From positions 1 to 5,786 of the forward strand of contig JAAXXA010000050.1 in the NCBI GenBank assembly GCA_013334735.1: a stretch of 5,786 bases of DNA, given 5' to 3'. This DNA is from Bacteroidota bacterium. Its GTDB lineage: Bacteria; Bacteroidota; Bacteroidia; Bacteroidales; CG2-30-32-10. Shown in pieces: positions 4,847 to 5,786 of this stretch (its first letter is position 1; each line of letters starts with the position of its first letter). Below the pieces are notes generated by a model, which was not told the origin of the DNA, did not search any database, and saw nothing but the letters and a program-made list of their open reading frames with translations. The translations under genes were made by a program, and so were the position numbers.

Positions 4847-5786
4847 TCACTCTTCTTTAAGAAATTTCAAAAAAGGCATCTTTTTTATCATTTTTTCTTT
4901 ATCAATAAGCATAATTAGCAATATCATCAGAAATGGCAATGCGGGGACTTTATATCTTACCATTGCCCCCATAACTGGTGTAATAAGTCCAATAAGAATG
5001 AATAGTAAAATCACTGAAAATGCGCATGCATAAAAATTATTTTTATTTATATTGCGAAAATCAAAAAAGAATAGTGCTAATAACGTAATTATCAAAATAA
5101 AAAGATTTTCAAGAGCCGCCATCAATATAAGAATTGAATCTGCTTCAAATATAAACGGGCGCATAAATGTGTTAAAAAATGCCAAAGGTGCATTTATCAG
5201 GAAACTCCAGATATCAGGAGTTAACAATTTAATATTTATCAGACTTCCCGAATTCATGGATTTTGCAAGTTCTATAAAATCTCTTTGCTTGGTAACTAAT
5301 ATATCTAAAAAATCAAAACCATTAAAAACATAATGCAAATTTAATCCGGCTACAAGAAACAAGGCAAAGACAGCTAAATATTTTAAAAGAGAATATGAAT
5401 TATTAGTTTTTACAACCCAAAAATGTGAAATTAAAATTGGGATTGTTATTATAAAAATATAGAATTTTGTGTAAAATAATAGGAGACAACAAGCTAATAT
5501 CCATAATAATGAAATAAAACCAAATTTTATTGAAATTTTTCTGAAATTATAAACAAGCATCCCCAGTCCAAAAAAAAGCAAACCTTCTTTTAAAACACCC
5601 GATCCCCAGAAAATCACTGATGGCAATAAAAAAACACCTAAAATAAGTTCTTTACTTTTTCCTTTAATAAAATTTGATGCAATCTTATACATTGCAAGCA
5701 ATCCTGTTAACGATAAGAAGCAAATAAATACAGTATGTACATTGTAATATCCAAAAGAAAATATTCGAATAATTGCATTAAACCTG
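4847..5786 (-). CDS. Polytopic inner-membrane protein, C-terminal part, possibly polysaccharide polymerase/glycosyltransferase-like
   Basis: The frame is open from the right edge (first full codon at 5785) to a TGA at 4847-4849, giving 312 visible residues. No ATG occurs upstream of the TTG at 5701 and the frame stays open, so the true start lies outside. Hydrophobic segments suggest about nine or ten membrane spans, roughly at visible residues 16-33, 47-65, 67-80, 89-106, 108-125, 133-148, 191-208, 217-241, 251-271 and 280-294. A longer polar loop lies at about 155-190 and the cytoplasmic tail is lysine-rich. Two segments look conserved: PSVIFWGSGVLKEG (55-68), at a span boundary, and GAMVRYKVPALPF (273-285), before the last span. 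Similar LPSV.FW.SG.LKE and RY/RF-(K/R)-(V/I)-P patterns occur, from memory, in uncharacterised Bacteroidota membrane proteins next to surface-polysaccharide genes and in Wzy/EpsG-like or GT-C-like proteins. That assignment is an inference; membrane topology is the firm part. Its 3' end is 201 bp before the acyl-CoA synthetase start. Confidence 0.8.
   Translation of the reverse strand, partial: RFNAIIRIFSFGYYNVHTVFICFLSLTGLLAMYKIASNFIKGKSKELILGVFLLPSVIFWGSGVLKEGLLFFGLGMLVYNFRKISIKFGFISLLWILACCLLLFYTKFYIFIITIPILISHFWVVKTNNSYSLLKYLAVFALFLVAGLNLHYVFNGFDFLDILVTKQRDFIELAKSMNSGSLINIKLLTPDIWSFLINAPLAFFNTFMRPFIFEADSILILMAALENLFILIITLLALFFFDFRNINKNNFYACAFSVILLFILIGLITPVMGAMVRYKVPALPFLMILLIMLIDKEKMIKKMPFLKFLKEE

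Noticed and set aside
5052..5333. 93-codon plus-strand open frame
   Set aside because: It is antisense to the membrane-protein gene. Its basic, asparagine-rich translation is what the complement of hydrophobic codons gives.

Overview
The window looks like a piece of an AT-rich Bacteroidota chromosome, probably an environmental lineage. Three things suggest this. A secreted protein ends in a type IX secretion (T9SS) C-terminal sorting domain, which is essentially restricted to that phylum. A-rich stretches precede the start codons instead of Shine-Dalgarno sites. The intergenic spacers are full of short ATTAC-type repeats and nested hairpins of a kind I associate from memory with Bacteroidota genomes.

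Layout from left to right. (1) 1-656, plus strand: the C-terminal part of a 23S rRNA uracil-C5 methyltransferase (RlmD/RumA type), cut by the left edge. (2) 657-799: a spacer with a long imperfect hairpin built from ATTACGAA/TTCGTAAT words, three tandem CGTAATT heptamers and a short T run, then a weak candidate promoter. (3) 800-2698, plus strand: a likely two-gene operon with a 9-bp gap, encoding a 73-residue lipoprotein and a 555-residue secreted Asp-box (BNR/sialidase-like) beta-propeller protein with a T9SS sorting tail. (4) 2699-2878: a spacer between convergent genes, almost filled by a nested inverted repeat. (5) 2879-4645, minus strand: an AMP-forming long-chain acyl-CoA synthetase. 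(6) 4646-4846: a spacer with six direct ATTAC words, a GGAG-core palindrome and a weak hairpin next to a T tract. (7) 4847-5786, minus strand: the C-terminal part of a polytopic inner-membrane protein, cut by the right edge, possibly of the polysaccharide polymerase/glycosyltransferase type.

The genes do not form one pathway. The rRNA methyltransferase and acyl-CoA synthetase are housekeeping functions, the lipoprotein/propeller pair is a surface or secreted unit, and the membrane protein may belong to a surface-polysaccharide locus extending to the right. I see no convincing undescribed multi-gene system. The best leads are the three structured spacers, which share sequence themes, and a non-canonical residue in the ATP-binding loop of the acyl-CoA synthetase. 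No tRNA, rRNA, CRISPR array, transposase gene or origin was recognised.
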